A DNA stretch of 64,000 nucleotides from Nocardia sp. NRRL S-836 (GTDB lineage Bacteria; Actinomycetota; Actinomycetes; Mycobacteriales; Pseudonocardiaceae): NCBI RefSeq assembly GCF_001279525.1, contig NZ_LGDY01000091.1, positions 831,974 to 895,973 of the forward strand, read 5' to 3'. The notes under the pieces were generated by a model. That model worked only from the letters and a program-made list of their open reading frames with translations. It was not told the origin of the DNA and searched no databases. Below, one piece after another: positions 24,955-33,425 of this stretch (positions are counted from its first letter, which is position 1; each line of letters starts with the position of its first letter). The position numbers and the translations under genes were made by a program.

Positions 24955-27900
24955 CGATCGTCGGCATCGGCGCCGTCTTCCCCGGCGCGCTCGATGCCAC
25001 GACGTTCTGGCGCAACATCGTGTCCGGTGTGGACGCCATCGGACAGGTCCCGCCCGGCCGCTGGGACCCGGCCACCTACTACGACCGGCACAGCACCGGC
25101 GGCGACCGGTTCTACTGCCGCAGGGGCGGGTTCGTCGACGACCTGGCCGAGTTCGACCCGACCAGGTTCGGCATCATGCCGTCCACAGTGGACGATGCTG
25201 AACCCGACCAGCTGCTTGCCCTCGCCACGGCCGCGGAGGCGATCGCGGACGCGGGCGGCGAGCCGGTTCTGCCCGCACGGGAACGGATCGGCGTCGTCGT
25301 CGGCCGCGGTGGCTACCTCACGCCCGGTTGCGCGCGGCTCGACCAGCGGGTGCGGCTGGCCGACGAGGTGCTCTCGGTCGTGCGCGACCTGTTCCCGGGA
25401 CTGGGCAGCGCGGAGCTGGGCACGGTGCGGCAGGCGGTCAGGGACCGGTTCGGGCCGGAGCAGCCGGAGGCGTCGATCGGGCTCGTGCCGAACCTCGCCG
25501 CCTCCCGCATCGCCAACCGGTTCGACCTGCGCGGCACGGCCTACACCGTCGACGCGGCCTGCGCGTCCGGGCTGGTCGCGGTCGAGCACGCCGTCCGCGA
25601 GCTGCGGGAGGGCCGCGCGGACGCGATGCTGGCCGGTGCGGTGCACCTCTGCCACCACCCGACGCTGTGGAGCGTCTTCACGCAGCTCCGCGCGTTGAGC
25701 CCGACCGAGCGCATCCGGCCGTTCGACGCGAACGCCGACGGCACGCTGCTGTCCGAAGGCGTCGGCATGGTGTTGTTGAAGCGCCTGGAAGACGTGGGTG
25801 ACGAACGCGTCTACGCCGTGATCCGGGGCATCGGCACCGCGAGCGATGGCCGCGCGACCAGCATGATGACGCCCAACCCGGAGGGCCAGCTGCTGGCCGT
25901 GCGGCGGGCGTGGGCCAACGCGGAGCTCGACCCGCGCACTGACGCACCGGGCCTGATCGAGGCGCACGGCACCGCCACCCCCGCCGGTGACGCCGCCGAG
26001 CTGGCCACGATGGTCACCGCGTTCGGCGCGGAGGGCGAGGAGATCGGCATCGGCACGGTGAAGTCGATGATCGGCCACGCCATGCCGGCCGCCGGGATGG
26101 CCGGGCTGATCAAGGCCGCGCTCGCGCTGCACCACCGCACGCTGCCGCCGACCCTGCACGTCGAGCAGCCGCACCCGGCGCTGCGCAACACCCGCTTCAC
26201 GCCGGTCAGCGCGGCGCGGGACTGGGAGGGACCGCACCGGGCCGTCGTGAACGCGTTCGGGTTCGGCGGGATCAACGCCCACGCCGTGCTCGACGGCCAC
26301 ACGGTCGCCACGCCGCGCAAGCCGGTCATGACCTTCGCCGCGGACACGGCCGAGGAACTGGTCGATGCGGTCCGCGAACGGAGGCCCTCCCAGGCCGATC
26401 GTGCGTTCCGGCTGGCCATCGGCAACCCGGACGACCGCAAGCTCAAGCTGGCCGAACGCGTCATCGCCCAGGGCAAGACCTGGCCCGGCCGCCACGACAT
26501 CTGGTTCTCCCCGCAGCCGCTGGTCACCGGCACCGACCAGGTCGCGTTCGTGTTCCCCGGCTTCGAACGCGAGTTCACCGGCGAGGTGGTCGACCACGCC
26601 GTCACGCTGCTGCAGGACGGCCGCCGCCAGGCCCGCGAGCTGATGGCGCTGGGCCTCACGCCCGGCGCGCTCGCCGGGCACAGCATGGGCGAGTGGACCG
26701 CGATGGTCGTCGGCGGCATCTACCCGACGATCGATGAGTTCGTCGGCGCGCTCGGGCCGGGCGCGGTCGCCGTCGTGGACGTCGCCTACGCCGCACTGGG
26801 GTGCTCGGTGGACGTCGCCGAACAGCACCTGGTCGACGGCGTCACGGTCAGCCACGACAACTGCCCGCACCAGTCGGTGGTCTGCGGCCCGATCGACCGC
26901 GTCGAACTCGTGCTGGCGAAGCTCAAGGCCAACGGCGTGATGGCGCAGCTGATGCCGTTCCGCACCGGCTTCCACACACCCGCGCTCGCGCCCCACCTCG
27001 GACGCGCCCGTGAGATGCTCGACCGCCTGCCGGTCCGCACGCCGGACATCCCGGTGTGGTCGGCGAACTCGCTGGAGCCCATGCGCGCCGAGGAAGTCCG
27101 CGACCTGGTGCTGCGGCACCTGGTCGAACCGGTGCGGTTCCGGCCGCTGCTGGAACGTCTGCACTCGGCCGGCTTCCGCGCGTTCGTCCAGATCGGGCAG
27201 GGCAGCCTGCCCGGGTTCGTCGCCGACACCCTGTCCGACCGCCCGCACCTCGCGGTCAACGCCGACATCGCGCCGGAAGCGCTGTGGGCGTTCGGGCTCA
27301 AGCGCGGCACCGCGCACCGGGTCCGGCTCCGGCTCGGCACCCCGAAGATCACCGTCGACCCGCTCGGCACCGAACCCGTCCTGATCGCCGGCGACAGCCC
27401 GATGTCGGCCGCCGTCACCAAGCTCGTGGCCCACACCAACGCGGTCGCGCGCGAGGTGGTGGACGCGTTGCGCCCCAACGCGGTGGCGCGCGAGGTAGCG
27501 GATGCTTTGCGTCCCAACGCGGTCGCGGCCGAGGCAGCGGGTGGGCGCGGGGTGTTGGTCAGCGCGGGTGGGCGCGGGGCAGCGGTCGCGGCCGAGGTGG
27601 CGGGTGCGCTGCCGCCGGACGAGATGAGCTTCACCCGCGAGTTCTCGTTGCACACCATGCCCGAGCTGGTCGACCACTCGGTGTTCCCACAGGCGCCGGG
27701 CTGGCCGGACCTCGCCGACGGCTTCCCGATCGTGCCGGCCACCGGGCTGCTGGAGGTCTTCGCCGACGCCGCCCGCGGGCTGACCGGCGGGACCGTGCAC
27801 GGGTTCGCCGGAGTCAGGGCCAAGCGCTGGCTGACCGCGTTGCCCGCGACGACCGCGCGGATCAGTGCACGCGCCGAAGGGCCCGGCCGGGTCGTGGTGA

Positions 27901-28748
27901 AGGTCGGCGACTACGCCGAGGGTGTCGTGCTGATGAGCCCGGTCGACCCGCGGCCGCTGGAGATCGAGCTGCACGGCACCCGCGCGGCACCGGTCACGGC
28001 CGACGAGCTGTACCGGGACAACTGGATGTTCCACGGCCCGGCGTTCGCCGGTGTGACGAAGATCGAGTCGTTGGCGGACAACGGGATCTCGGGCGTGCTG
28101 ACGCCGTTGCCCGCGCCGGGCGCGTTGCTGGACAGCGCGGGGCAACTGATCGGCCACTGGATGCAGGTGGTGCACACCGTCGACCAGACCGTGCTGCCGA
28201 CCGGGATCGAGCAGGTGTCGTTCCACGGCCCGGCGCCCACCGGTGACGTCCACTGCACCGCCCGGATCCGCGAGGTCACCGCGCAGTCGATGGTCGCCGA
28301 CGCCGAGCTGGCGGTGAACGGCGTGCTGTGGTGCCGCATCACCGGCTGGACCACCCGCCGGTTCACCACCGACGACCGGATCTGGCAGGTCAAGCTCCGG
28401 CCCGGCACCGAGCTGCTGTCCACACCGGACGGTGAGTGGCTGCGGGTTGAGGAGAGGTGGTCCGACAGCGCCACCCGCGACCTGATCATGCGCCGCTACC
28501 TGAACTCCGCGGAACGACGGCACTACGCCGGGCTCGACGTGCCCGCGCAACGCGCCTGGCTGCTGCGCGTGATCGCGGTCAAGGACGCCGTGCGCGCGTG
28601 GCTGTGGAACCGCGGCGCCGGCCCGGTCTACCCGGCCGAGCTGACCGTCGACGCCGGTGCGCGGGTCCGCGGCGCGTTCGCCGTGCCGCAGCTCGACGTT
28701 GTTGCCGACAAGGGAAACGCCGCCGCTCGGGTGAGGACGGAGAACTGA
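24942..28748 (+). CDS. Iterative synthase subunit: KS-AT-DH with phosphopantetheinyl-transferase-like C-terminus
   Basis: A 1,268-residue partner synthase. KS (about 1-450): Cys207 in DAACASG, EAHGTAT and MIGHAMPAAG, so it is a condensing domain and not a chain-length factor. AT (about 525-830): Ser581 in GHSMGEW and the His of GFHTPAL; the usual GQGSQ motif is replaced by FPGFEREF. An Ala/Val-rich linker (about 830-890) is followed by a double-hotdog dehydratase (about 895-1150): His912 in LVDHSVFP and Asp1064 in ALLDSAGQ, with FHGPAFAGV between. The tail (about 1155-1260; RRYLNSAERRHY, VIAVKDAVRAWL with Lys1214) resembles the second half of Sfp-type phosphopantetheinyl transferases, but the Mg-binding acidic residues are not evident. 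ATG 24942 lies within the end of synthase 1; its stop TGA overlaps the ACP gene ATG. Confidence 0.88.
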   Translation: MGGIAIVGIGAVFPGALDATTFWRNIVSGVDAIGQVPPGRWDPATYYDRHSTGGDRFYCRRGGFVDDLAEFDPTRFGIMPSTVDDAEPDQLLALATAAEAIADAGGEPVLPARERIGVVVGRGGYLTPGCARLDQRVRLADEVLSVVRDLFPGLGSAELGTVRQAVRDRFGPEQPEASIGLVPNLAASRIANRFDLRGTAYTVDAACASGLVAVEHAVRELREGRADAMLAGAVHLCHHPTLWSVFTQLRALSPTERIRPFDANADGTLLSEGVGMVLLKRLEDVGDERVYAVIRGIGTASDGRATSMMTPNPEGQLLAVRRAWANAELDPRTDAPGLIEAHGTATPAGDAAELATMVTAFGAEGEEIGIGTVKSMIGHAMPAAGMAGLIKAALALHHRTLPPTLHVEQPHPALRNTRFTPVSAARDWEGPHRAVVNAFGFGGINAHAVLDGHTVATPRKPVMTFAADTAEELVDAVRERRPSQADRAFRLAIGNPDDRKLKLAERVIAQGKTWPGRHDIWFSPQPLVTGTDQVAFVFPGFEREFTGEVVDHAVTLLQDGRRQARELMALGLTPGALAGHSMGEWTAMVVGGIYPTIDEFVGALGPGAVAVVDVAYAALGCSVDVAEQHLVDGVTVSHDNCPHQSVVCGPIDRVELVLAKLKANGVMAQLMPFRTGFHTPALAPHLGRAREMLDRLPVRTPDIPVWSANSLEPMRAEEVRDLVLRHLVEPVRFRPLLERLHSAGFRAFVQIGQGSLPGFVADTLSDRPHLAVNADIAPEALWAFGLKRGTAHRVRLRLGTPKITVDPLGTEPVLIAGDSPMSAAVTKLVAHTNAVAREVVDALRPNAVAREVADALRPNAVAAEAAGGRGVLVSAGGRGAAVAAEVAGALPPDEMSFTREFSLHTMPELVDHSVFPQAPGWPDLADGFPIVPATGLLEVFADAARGLTGGTVHGFAGVRAKRWLTALPATTARISARAEGPGRVVVKVGDYAEGVVLMSPVDPRPLEIELHGTRAAPVTADELYRDNWMFHGPAFAGVTKIESLADNGISGVLTPLPAPGALLDSAGQLIGHWMQVVHTVDQTVLPTGIEQVSFHGPAPTGDVHCTARIREVTAQSMVADAELAVNGVLWCRITGWTTRRFTTDDRIWQVKLRPGTELLSTPDGEWLRVEERWSDSATRDLIMRRYLNSAERRHYAGLDVPAQRAWLLRVIAVKDAVRAWLWNRGAGPVYPAELTVDAGARVRGAFAVPQLDVVADKGNAAARVRTEN
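27438..27515 (+). repeat. 39-base tandem repeat in the AT-DH linker
   Basis: Two adjacent 39-base copies (27438-27476, 27477-27515) encode NAVAREVVDALRP and NAVAREVADALRP; a degenerate third begins at 27516 (NAVAAEAAGG). They lie in the flexible linker between AT and DH of synthase 2 and keep the reading frame. Such repeats suggest linker-length variation rather than a folded domain. Confidence 0.8.
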
Positions 28749-29008
28749 TGGACGAGGTGCTGGAGCAGGTCGCCAAGATGATCTCCGAGGTGGTCGGGCC
28801 TGACTTCCTGCTGGGCGTGGAGATCACCCGCGACACCACGTTCAGCGACGACCTGGGCCTGGAGTCGATCGAGTTCGTCGCGCTGGCCGACCGGCTCAAC
28901 GCCCACTACGGCGTCGACCTGGTGGCCTTCCTCGCGGACATGGACATCGACGAGATCATGGCGATGTCCGTGGGCCGGCTCGTCGACCACATCACGGCCC
29001 GTGTCTGA
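28748..29008 (+). CDS. Discrete acyl carrier protein
   Basis: An 86-residue acidic helical protein with the phosphopantetheine site Ser in LGLESIEFVALADRL, preceded by FSDDLG. The motif is of the general discrete ACP type and differs from the LSIDSIK motif of the two carrier domains in synthase 1, so it probably carries a starter, an intermediate or the finished chain for another enzyme. ATG 28748 overlaps the synthase 2 stop (TGATG), and it overlaps the hydrolase gene by eight bases. Helix IV ends in VGRLVDHITARV. Confidence 0.92.
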   Translation: MDEVLEQVAKMISEVVGPDFLLGVEITRDTTFSDDLGLESIEFVALADRLNAHYGVDLVAFLADMDIDEIMAMSVGRLVDHITARV

Positions 29009-29771
29009 GGTCCACGCCCGAGGGCTGCGCTTCCACGTGCAGCGGCTCGAGCCGACGCAGGACGTGCCGACGATCGTGTTCGTGCACGGACTGGTGATGG
29101 ACAACCTCTCCAGCTTCTACTACACCCTCGCCGCGCCGCTGGCCGCGCGCGGGTTCGGCACCGTGCTGTTCGACCTGCGCGGCCACGGGCTTTCCGAGCG
29201 CCCGCCGTCCGGGTACACGCCGGAGGAGAGCGCGCTCGACCTCGTGGCCGTGCTGGACGGGATCGGCGTGACCGAGCCGGTGTTCCTGCTGGGCAACAGC
29301 TACGGCGGCGTGGTCGCGATGCACGCGGCCGTCCAGTCGCCGGAACGGGTCGCCGGTGTGGTGCTGGTCGAGTCGGCGTGCGGGGGAGTGGTCGGCGACG
29401 CGTGGTTCGAGGACATCACGAACACGCTCACGGTCGCCGCGCTGGGCCTGGAGTTCGACCGCACGCAGGACCAGCTGATGGCACTGGGCCAGCGCAAGAT
29501 CGCGAAGCTCGCCCTGAACGCCGACGCGTTGCTCAACGGCACCACGCTGATCGATGACCTCGGCTCCGGGGCCAAGCTCGACCTCACGCAGGTGCGGTGC
29601 CCGGTGCTCGGCGTCTTCGGCGCGGAGTCCGAGCTGGTCGGCGCCGCCGCCGAGCTGTCCGAGCGGATCCCGTCCTGCCGCCTGCACGTGGTGACCGGCC
29701 TGGGCCACACCGTGCTGCGCGAGGCGACCGCCGAACTGCTCGACGTCCTCTACGACTGGCTGCCGTCATGA
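29001..29771 (+). CDS. Alpha/beta hydrolase, possible chain-releasing thioesterase
   Basis: A 256-residue alpha/beta hydrolase. Oxyanion motif FVHGLVMDNLSS, the strand motif FDLRGHGLSERP, nucleophile Ser in LLGNSYGGVV (G-N-S-Y-G), acid in GVFGAESELV (Glu or a nearby acidic residue), and the His in VTGLGHTVLRE. Similar enzymes release or transfer acyl chains from ACPs, and its position right after the ACP gene suggests that role. It could instead be an acyltransferase or an editing thioesterase. GTG 29001 overlaps the ACP stop; its own stop overlaps the glycosyltransferase ATG (ATGA). Confidence 0.82.
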   Translation: MSEVHARGLRFHVQRLEPTQDVPTIVFVHGLVMDNLSSFYYTLAAPLAARGFGTVLFDLRGHGLSERPPSGYTPEESALDLVAVLDGIGVTEPVFLLGNSYGGVVAMHAAVQSPERVAGVVLVESACGGVVGDAWFEDITNTLTVAALGLEFDRTQDQLMALGQRKIAKLALNADALLNGTTLIDDLGSGAKLDLTQVRCPVLGVFGAESELVGAAAELSERIPSCRLHVVTGLGHTVLREATAELLDVLYDWLPS

Positions 29772-30892
29772 GCCGGTTCCTGTTCGTGGTGCCGCCATTG
29801 ACCGGCCACGTCAACCCGACCGCGTCCGTGGGCGGCGAGCTGCTCGCGCGCGGCCACGACGTCGCGTGGGTCGGTCATCCCGGCACGCTGGCGCCGTTGC
29901 TGCCCGACCACGCGGTGATCCACCCGGCGATCGACGACGGGCTGGAAGCCGGCATCAGGGCTGAGCGGGAGCGCTGGCTCGCGTTGCGCGGGATGGCGGT
30001 GCTCAAGTTCTTCTGGGAGGAGTTCCTCATCCCGCTCGGCCACGCGATGGTGCCCGGTGTCGCCGCCGCGGTGCGGGACTTCGCGCCGGACGTGGTCGTC
30101 GCCGACCAGCAGGCGCTGGCGGGGCCGCGCGTGGCGAACGAAGCCGGACTGCCGTGGGTGACGTCCGCGGCGACCTCGGCGGAGCTGGTCACCCCACTGA
30201 GGACGATGCCGAAGGTCGACGCCTGGGTGCGCGGCCTGCTGCACGACTTCGCGGGCGGCGACATCCGGTTCTCCGACCGGCTCGTGCTCGTCTACAGCAC
30301 GAAAGCCCTGGTGTCCGGCGACTTCGGCGACGAGGTGGCGTTCGTCGGGCCCGCGCTCGCGCACCGCGTCGAACGGGCCGAGTTCCCGTGGGAGCGCCTC
30401 GGCCGCCGCAACGTGCTGATCTCGCTGGGCACGTTGAACGGATCGGCCGGTGAACGGTTCTTCACCCAGGCGCTGGACGCCGTGGCGGAGCTGGACGTCC
30501 GGGTCGTGATGGTGGCACCGGAACGGCCCGCGCCGGCCAACGTGCTGCTGCGGCCGTCGGTGCCGCAGCTCGCGCTGATGCCGCACCTGGACGCGGTGGT
30601 CACGCACGGCGGCCACAACACGGTGTGCGAGGCGTTGGCGCACGGGCTGCCTCTGGTCGTGGCCCCGATCCGGGACGACCAGCCGACCGTCGCCGCGCAG
30701 GTCGTGGCCGCGGGAGCGGGCGTCCGGCTGACCTACTCGCGCGCCCGTTCGACCGATATTCGCACCGCACTGGAATCCGTGCTGGGTGAGCCGGAGTACG
30801 CGGCCGCCGCGGAGCTCGTGCGGGAGTCGTTCCTCGCGGCCGGTGGCGCCGCGGCGGCCGCCGATCGACTGGAGAAGGTGGTGGCAGGGTGA
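29768..30892 (+). CDS. MGT-type (GT1) glycosyltransferase
   Basis: A 374-residue GT-B glycosyltransferase of the UGT/MGT group that decorates macrolides, polyketides and lipids. The N-terminal acceptor domain opens with FLFVVPPLTGHVNPT; the C-terminal donor domain has the linker NVLISLGTLNGSA and the signature THGGHNTVCEALAHGLPLVVAPIRDDQP (split here as THGGHNTVCEALAHG and LPLVVAPIRDDQ), which binds the nucleotide-sugar. No signal peptide or membrane segment. It would glycosylate the hydroxyl or carboxyl of the synthase product. It overlaps the previous and next genes by four bases each. Sugar donor is unknown; no sugar-nucleotide biosynthesis genes are in the cluster, so a common UDP-sugar is likely. 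Confidence 0.9.
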   Translation: MSRFLFVVPPLTGHVNPTASVGGELLARGHDVAWVGHPGTLAPLLPDHAVIHPAIDDGLEAGIRAERERWLALRGMAVLKFFWEEFLIPLGHAMVPGVAAAVRDFAPDVVVADQQALAGPRVANEAGLPWVTSAATSAELVTPLRTMPKVDAWVRGLLHDFAGGDIRFSDRLVLVYSTKALVSGDFGDEVAFVGPALAHRVERAEFPWERLGRRNVLISLGTLNGSAGERFFTQALDAVAELDVRVVMVAPERPAPANVLLRPSVPQLALMPHLDAVVTHGGHNTVCEALAHGLPLVVAPIRDDQPTVAAQVVAAGAGVRLTYSRARSTDIRTALESVLGEPEYAAAAELVRESFLAAGGAAAAADRLEKVVAG

Positions 30893-32655
30893 TTCTTCCG
30901 GCTTGGATCCTGTCTGGTTGGATCCTGTCTGGCCTGGTGGTCCTGGTCGTCCTCGCGGACGCCCTGCGGCTGCGGGCACGCGCGTCCGCGCTGCGGGTGC
31001 TCCCCGCGGGCACGAGCGAGCACGCGTTGCTCACCGCCACCGGCGTGCGTGCCGAGGGCTCGTGGGACGCGGGCGACGCCGACCTGGTCGACCTGGTGCC
31101 GGCCGACCTGCCGACCGTGGCGGCGCTGGACCTGCTCGGCTCGGTCGACCCCGCCAGGTACCGGGCCGACCGGTGGGTGCGCGGGGCGAGCGCGGCGCAG
31201 GCCGTTCTGGTGCGCGAGAAGTACGTGCGGGAGGTCGATCCGGACGACCCGACGGAGTTCGTCGCGTTCGTCCGCGGCGTCAAGGACCACGTGCACGCCG
31301 AGGTGGACATCGCGGTGGCGCCGGGGCTCGGGGCCGGGCCGTACGACCTCCGATACCGGGCGGCGCGGTTGCGGCAGATCGGCAAGCGGCCGTCGCTGTG
31401 GATCGCGGGGTCCATGATCGGGTACGCCGTGGTGGCCGCCGCCGTGCTCACCGGCTGGCCGTGGGGCCTGGTCGCGCTGGCCGCTTACTGGGCGCACCCG
31501 GTCCTGGTCTTCGCGGGCACGCCGCTGAAGCCCGGGGACCTGTGGGTGCCGCGGTTCGTGCGCACGCCTTACCTGTGGCTGAAGACGGCCGGTGGCAAGA
31601 GGTCCACCGCCGAACGCCGCCAGGCCGAGACGCTGGAGCAGGCCGCGCCCTGGTACACCGAACGGCTCGGCCGCGACTTCCACGAGGCCCGGCGCGACAC
31701 CTGCCCGTCCTGCGGCAGCGCGGACCTGCGGCGCTGGGTGACCGCGCACGACCTGGTGCAGCGCAAGCCCGGCACGTTCACGATGGACCGCTGCACGCGC
31801 TGTGCCCACGTGTGGCAGAACCCGCGGCTGTCCGAGGAGGGCCTCGGCTTCTACTACCGCGACTTCTACGACGGCCTGGGCGAGTCGTCCGCGGACGCGG
31901 TGTTCTCCGGCAAGACCTCGCCGTACTACGGCCGCGCGCGCATGGTCGAGCCGTTCGTCAAACCCGAGCGGTGGCTGGACGTCGGCTCCGGGCACGCCCA
32001 CTTCTGCCTGGGCGCCAAGGAGGTGCTGCCGGACACCGCGTTCGACGGGCTCGACCAGGGCGCCGCGATCGAGGACGCCGCCCGGCTCGGCCGGATCGAG
32101 CAGGCCTACCGGGGCAGCTTCAAGGACTACGCGGGCGAGCTCAAGGGCCGGTACGACGTGATCAGCATGCACCACTACCTGGAGCACGTGCGGGATCCGT
32201 GGGAGGAGCTGGACATCGCGGCGGACGTCCTGCCGGTCGGTGGCTACCTGCTGATCGAGCTGCCGGACCCGGAGTGGCGGCTCGGGCGGTTGTTCGGGCA
32301 GTACTGGATGCCGTGGTTCCAGCCGCAGCACCAGCACATGATGCCGATCGGCAACCTGGAGCACGCGCTGGCCGGCCGCGGCCTGGTCACCGTCGCGCGG
32401 GAACGGTCGAAAGCCCACCTGTGCAACGACTTCACGCTGGCGTTGCTGCTCTTCCTGGGCGCCAAGGCACCGCGGACGCCCGCGCCGTGGCGGCCGGAAC
32501 GGGTCCGGCTGCGCCGGCTGCGCAGCTTCCTGGTGTGGACGCTGGGGATTCCGGCGTTCTTCGTCGCGCTGGCGCTGGACCAGACCGTGAACCGGTTCCT
32601 CGCCGCGCGCAGCGGCCAGGGCAACGCCTACCGGCTGCTGGCGATCAAGGCATGA
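30889..32655 (+). CDS. Membrane-anchored zinc-ribbon SAM methyltransferase
   Basis: A 588-residue protein with an N-terminal hydrophobic segment (about 2-24), a second membrane hairpin (about 168-208; IAGSMIGYAVVAAAV, WGLVALAAYWAHPVLVF), then a four-Cys zinc ribbon (CPSCG, CTRC, about 276-306) and a class I methyltransferase domain (about 320-510) with WLDVGSGHAHFCLGA as SAM motif I and YDVISMHHYLEHV further on. A last hydrophobic stretch lies near 548-565. The zinc ribbon next to the Rossmann domain is common in sugar and lipid C- or O-methyltransferases. GTG 30889 overlaps the glycosyltransferase stop. It probably methylates the glycosylated or acyl product at the membrane. Confidence 0.8.
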   Translation: MILPAWILSGWILSGLVVLVVLADALRLRARASALRVLPAGTSEHALLTATGVRAEGSWDAGDADLVDLVPADLPTVAALDLLGSVDPARYRADRWVRGASAAQAVLVREKYVREVDPDDPTEFVAFVRGVKDHVHAEVDIAVAPGLGAGPYDLRYRAARLRQIGKRPSLWIAGSMIGYAVVAAAVLTGWPWGLVALAAYWAHPVLVFAGTPLKPGDLWVPRFVRTPYLWLKTAGGKRSTAERRQAETLEQAAPWYTERLGRDFHEARRDTCPSCGSADLRRWVTAHDLVQRKPGTFTMDRCTRCAHVWQNPRLSEEGLGFYYRDFYDGLGESSADAVFSGKTSPYYGRARMVEPFVKPERWLDVGSGHAHFCLGAKEVLPDTAFDGLDQGAAIEDAARLGRIEQAYRGSFKDYAGELKGRYDVISMHHYLEHVRDPWEELDIAADVLPVGGYLLIELPDPEWRLGRLFGQYWMPWFQPQHQHMMPIGNLEHALAGRGLVTVARERSKAHLCNDFTLALLLFLGAKAPRTPAPWRPERVRLRRLRSFLVWTLGIPAFFVALALDQTVNRFLAARSGQGNAYRLLAIKA

Positions 32656-33425
32656 CCGCGCCGGACGTGGTCGACCTCGCGGACCGGCCGGACGTCGCTC
32701 CGGAGCTGCGGCTGGTCCCGCACGCGTTCCGGCGCGCGTTCGGCCGTCCCGCCGCCGGTGTCTGGTACGCCCCAGGGGTGGTGCGGCTGCTCGGTGGCGC
32801 GGTGCGGGTACCGGGGAGGTGGGGTGCGATCGTCGCGGGCGACCGGCGTGACGACGGGGTGCTGGAGCTGGTGTCGGTCAACCGGCCGACCGAACGGGCG
32901 GTGCTGCCGTCCGGCGACGTCCCGGAGTGGGCGGCGCCGGTGCGCGGTGTGGCCGGTGGCGCCACGCTGATGTGCAGCGTCGACCTGCCGCGGGGCAGCG
33001 GCCTGTCGGCGGGGGAGGCGTTGCGGACGGCGGTCGGGCTGGCGTTGCGCGACCTGGCCGGTGTGGCGTTCGAGCAGGAAACCGTTGCGCCGCTGGACCT
33101 TCCCGGGCAGCGGCTGCTCGTCGTCGACACGCGGGTGCGGCGGCCGGAACCGCAGGTGGAACGGCCTTTCGTGCGTGACACCGACGACCTCGGGGCCGCG
33201 CTGACCGCCTACCACCACGCCCAGCAACCGGACCCGGAGCAGGACGTGGTGGTGCGGGCGGCGTTGGCGGCGGGCGCCCGTGGGGCGAGCCTGCTGATCG
33301 ACCCGCCCGGCCGGCCCGCGGTCGCGTTGGTGGACGCGGACCTCGTGCCGGCCGTGAAGCGGGCCATCACGAAGGCGGCGGAGCTCCCGCCCCGCTACCT
33401 CACGATCATCAGCACGGCGACTTGA
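32652..33425 (+). CDS. Degenerate galactokinase-like (GHMP-fold) protein
   Basis: A 257-residue protein that follows the course of galactokinase but is about two-thirds of its length. LVPHAFRRAFGRP and VWYAPGVVRLLGG match the galactokinase start and sugar-binding APGRVNLIGEH motif without the catalytic residues; VDLPRGSGLSAGEALRTAV corresponds to the ATP-binding P-x-G-x-GLSSSAA loop with changes; LLVVDTRVRR and VVRAALAAGARGASLLID correspond to the C-terminal part, where the GGGFGG loop is lost. Catalysis is therefore doubtful, and a scaffold or sugar-binding role is possible. It is the last gene of the cluster, overlaps the methyltransferase stop (ATGA), and converges on the beta-glucosidase gene with a 17-base overlap. 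Confidence 0.7.
   Translation: MTAPDVVDLADRPDVAPELRLVPHAFRRAFGRPAAGVWYAPGVVRLLGGAVRVPGRWGAIVAGDRRDDGVLELVSVNRPTERAVLPSGDVPEWAAPVRGVAGGATLMCSVDLPRGSGLSAGEALRTAVGLALRDLAGVAFEQETVAPLDLPGQRLLVVDTRVRRPEPQVERPFVRDTDDLGAALTAYHHAQQPDPEQDVVVRAALAAGARGASLLIDPPGRPAVALVDADLVPAVKRAITKAAELPPRYLTIISTAT

Noticed and set aside
24942..26300. Reading the second KS as a chain-length factor.
   Set aside because: The active Cys (DAACASG) and both histidines are present, so it should condense.
24936..28550. A 1,204-codon open frame antisense to synthase 2.
   Set aside because: Shadow of a high-GC gene; low-complexity Arg/Gly/Val sequence without domains.
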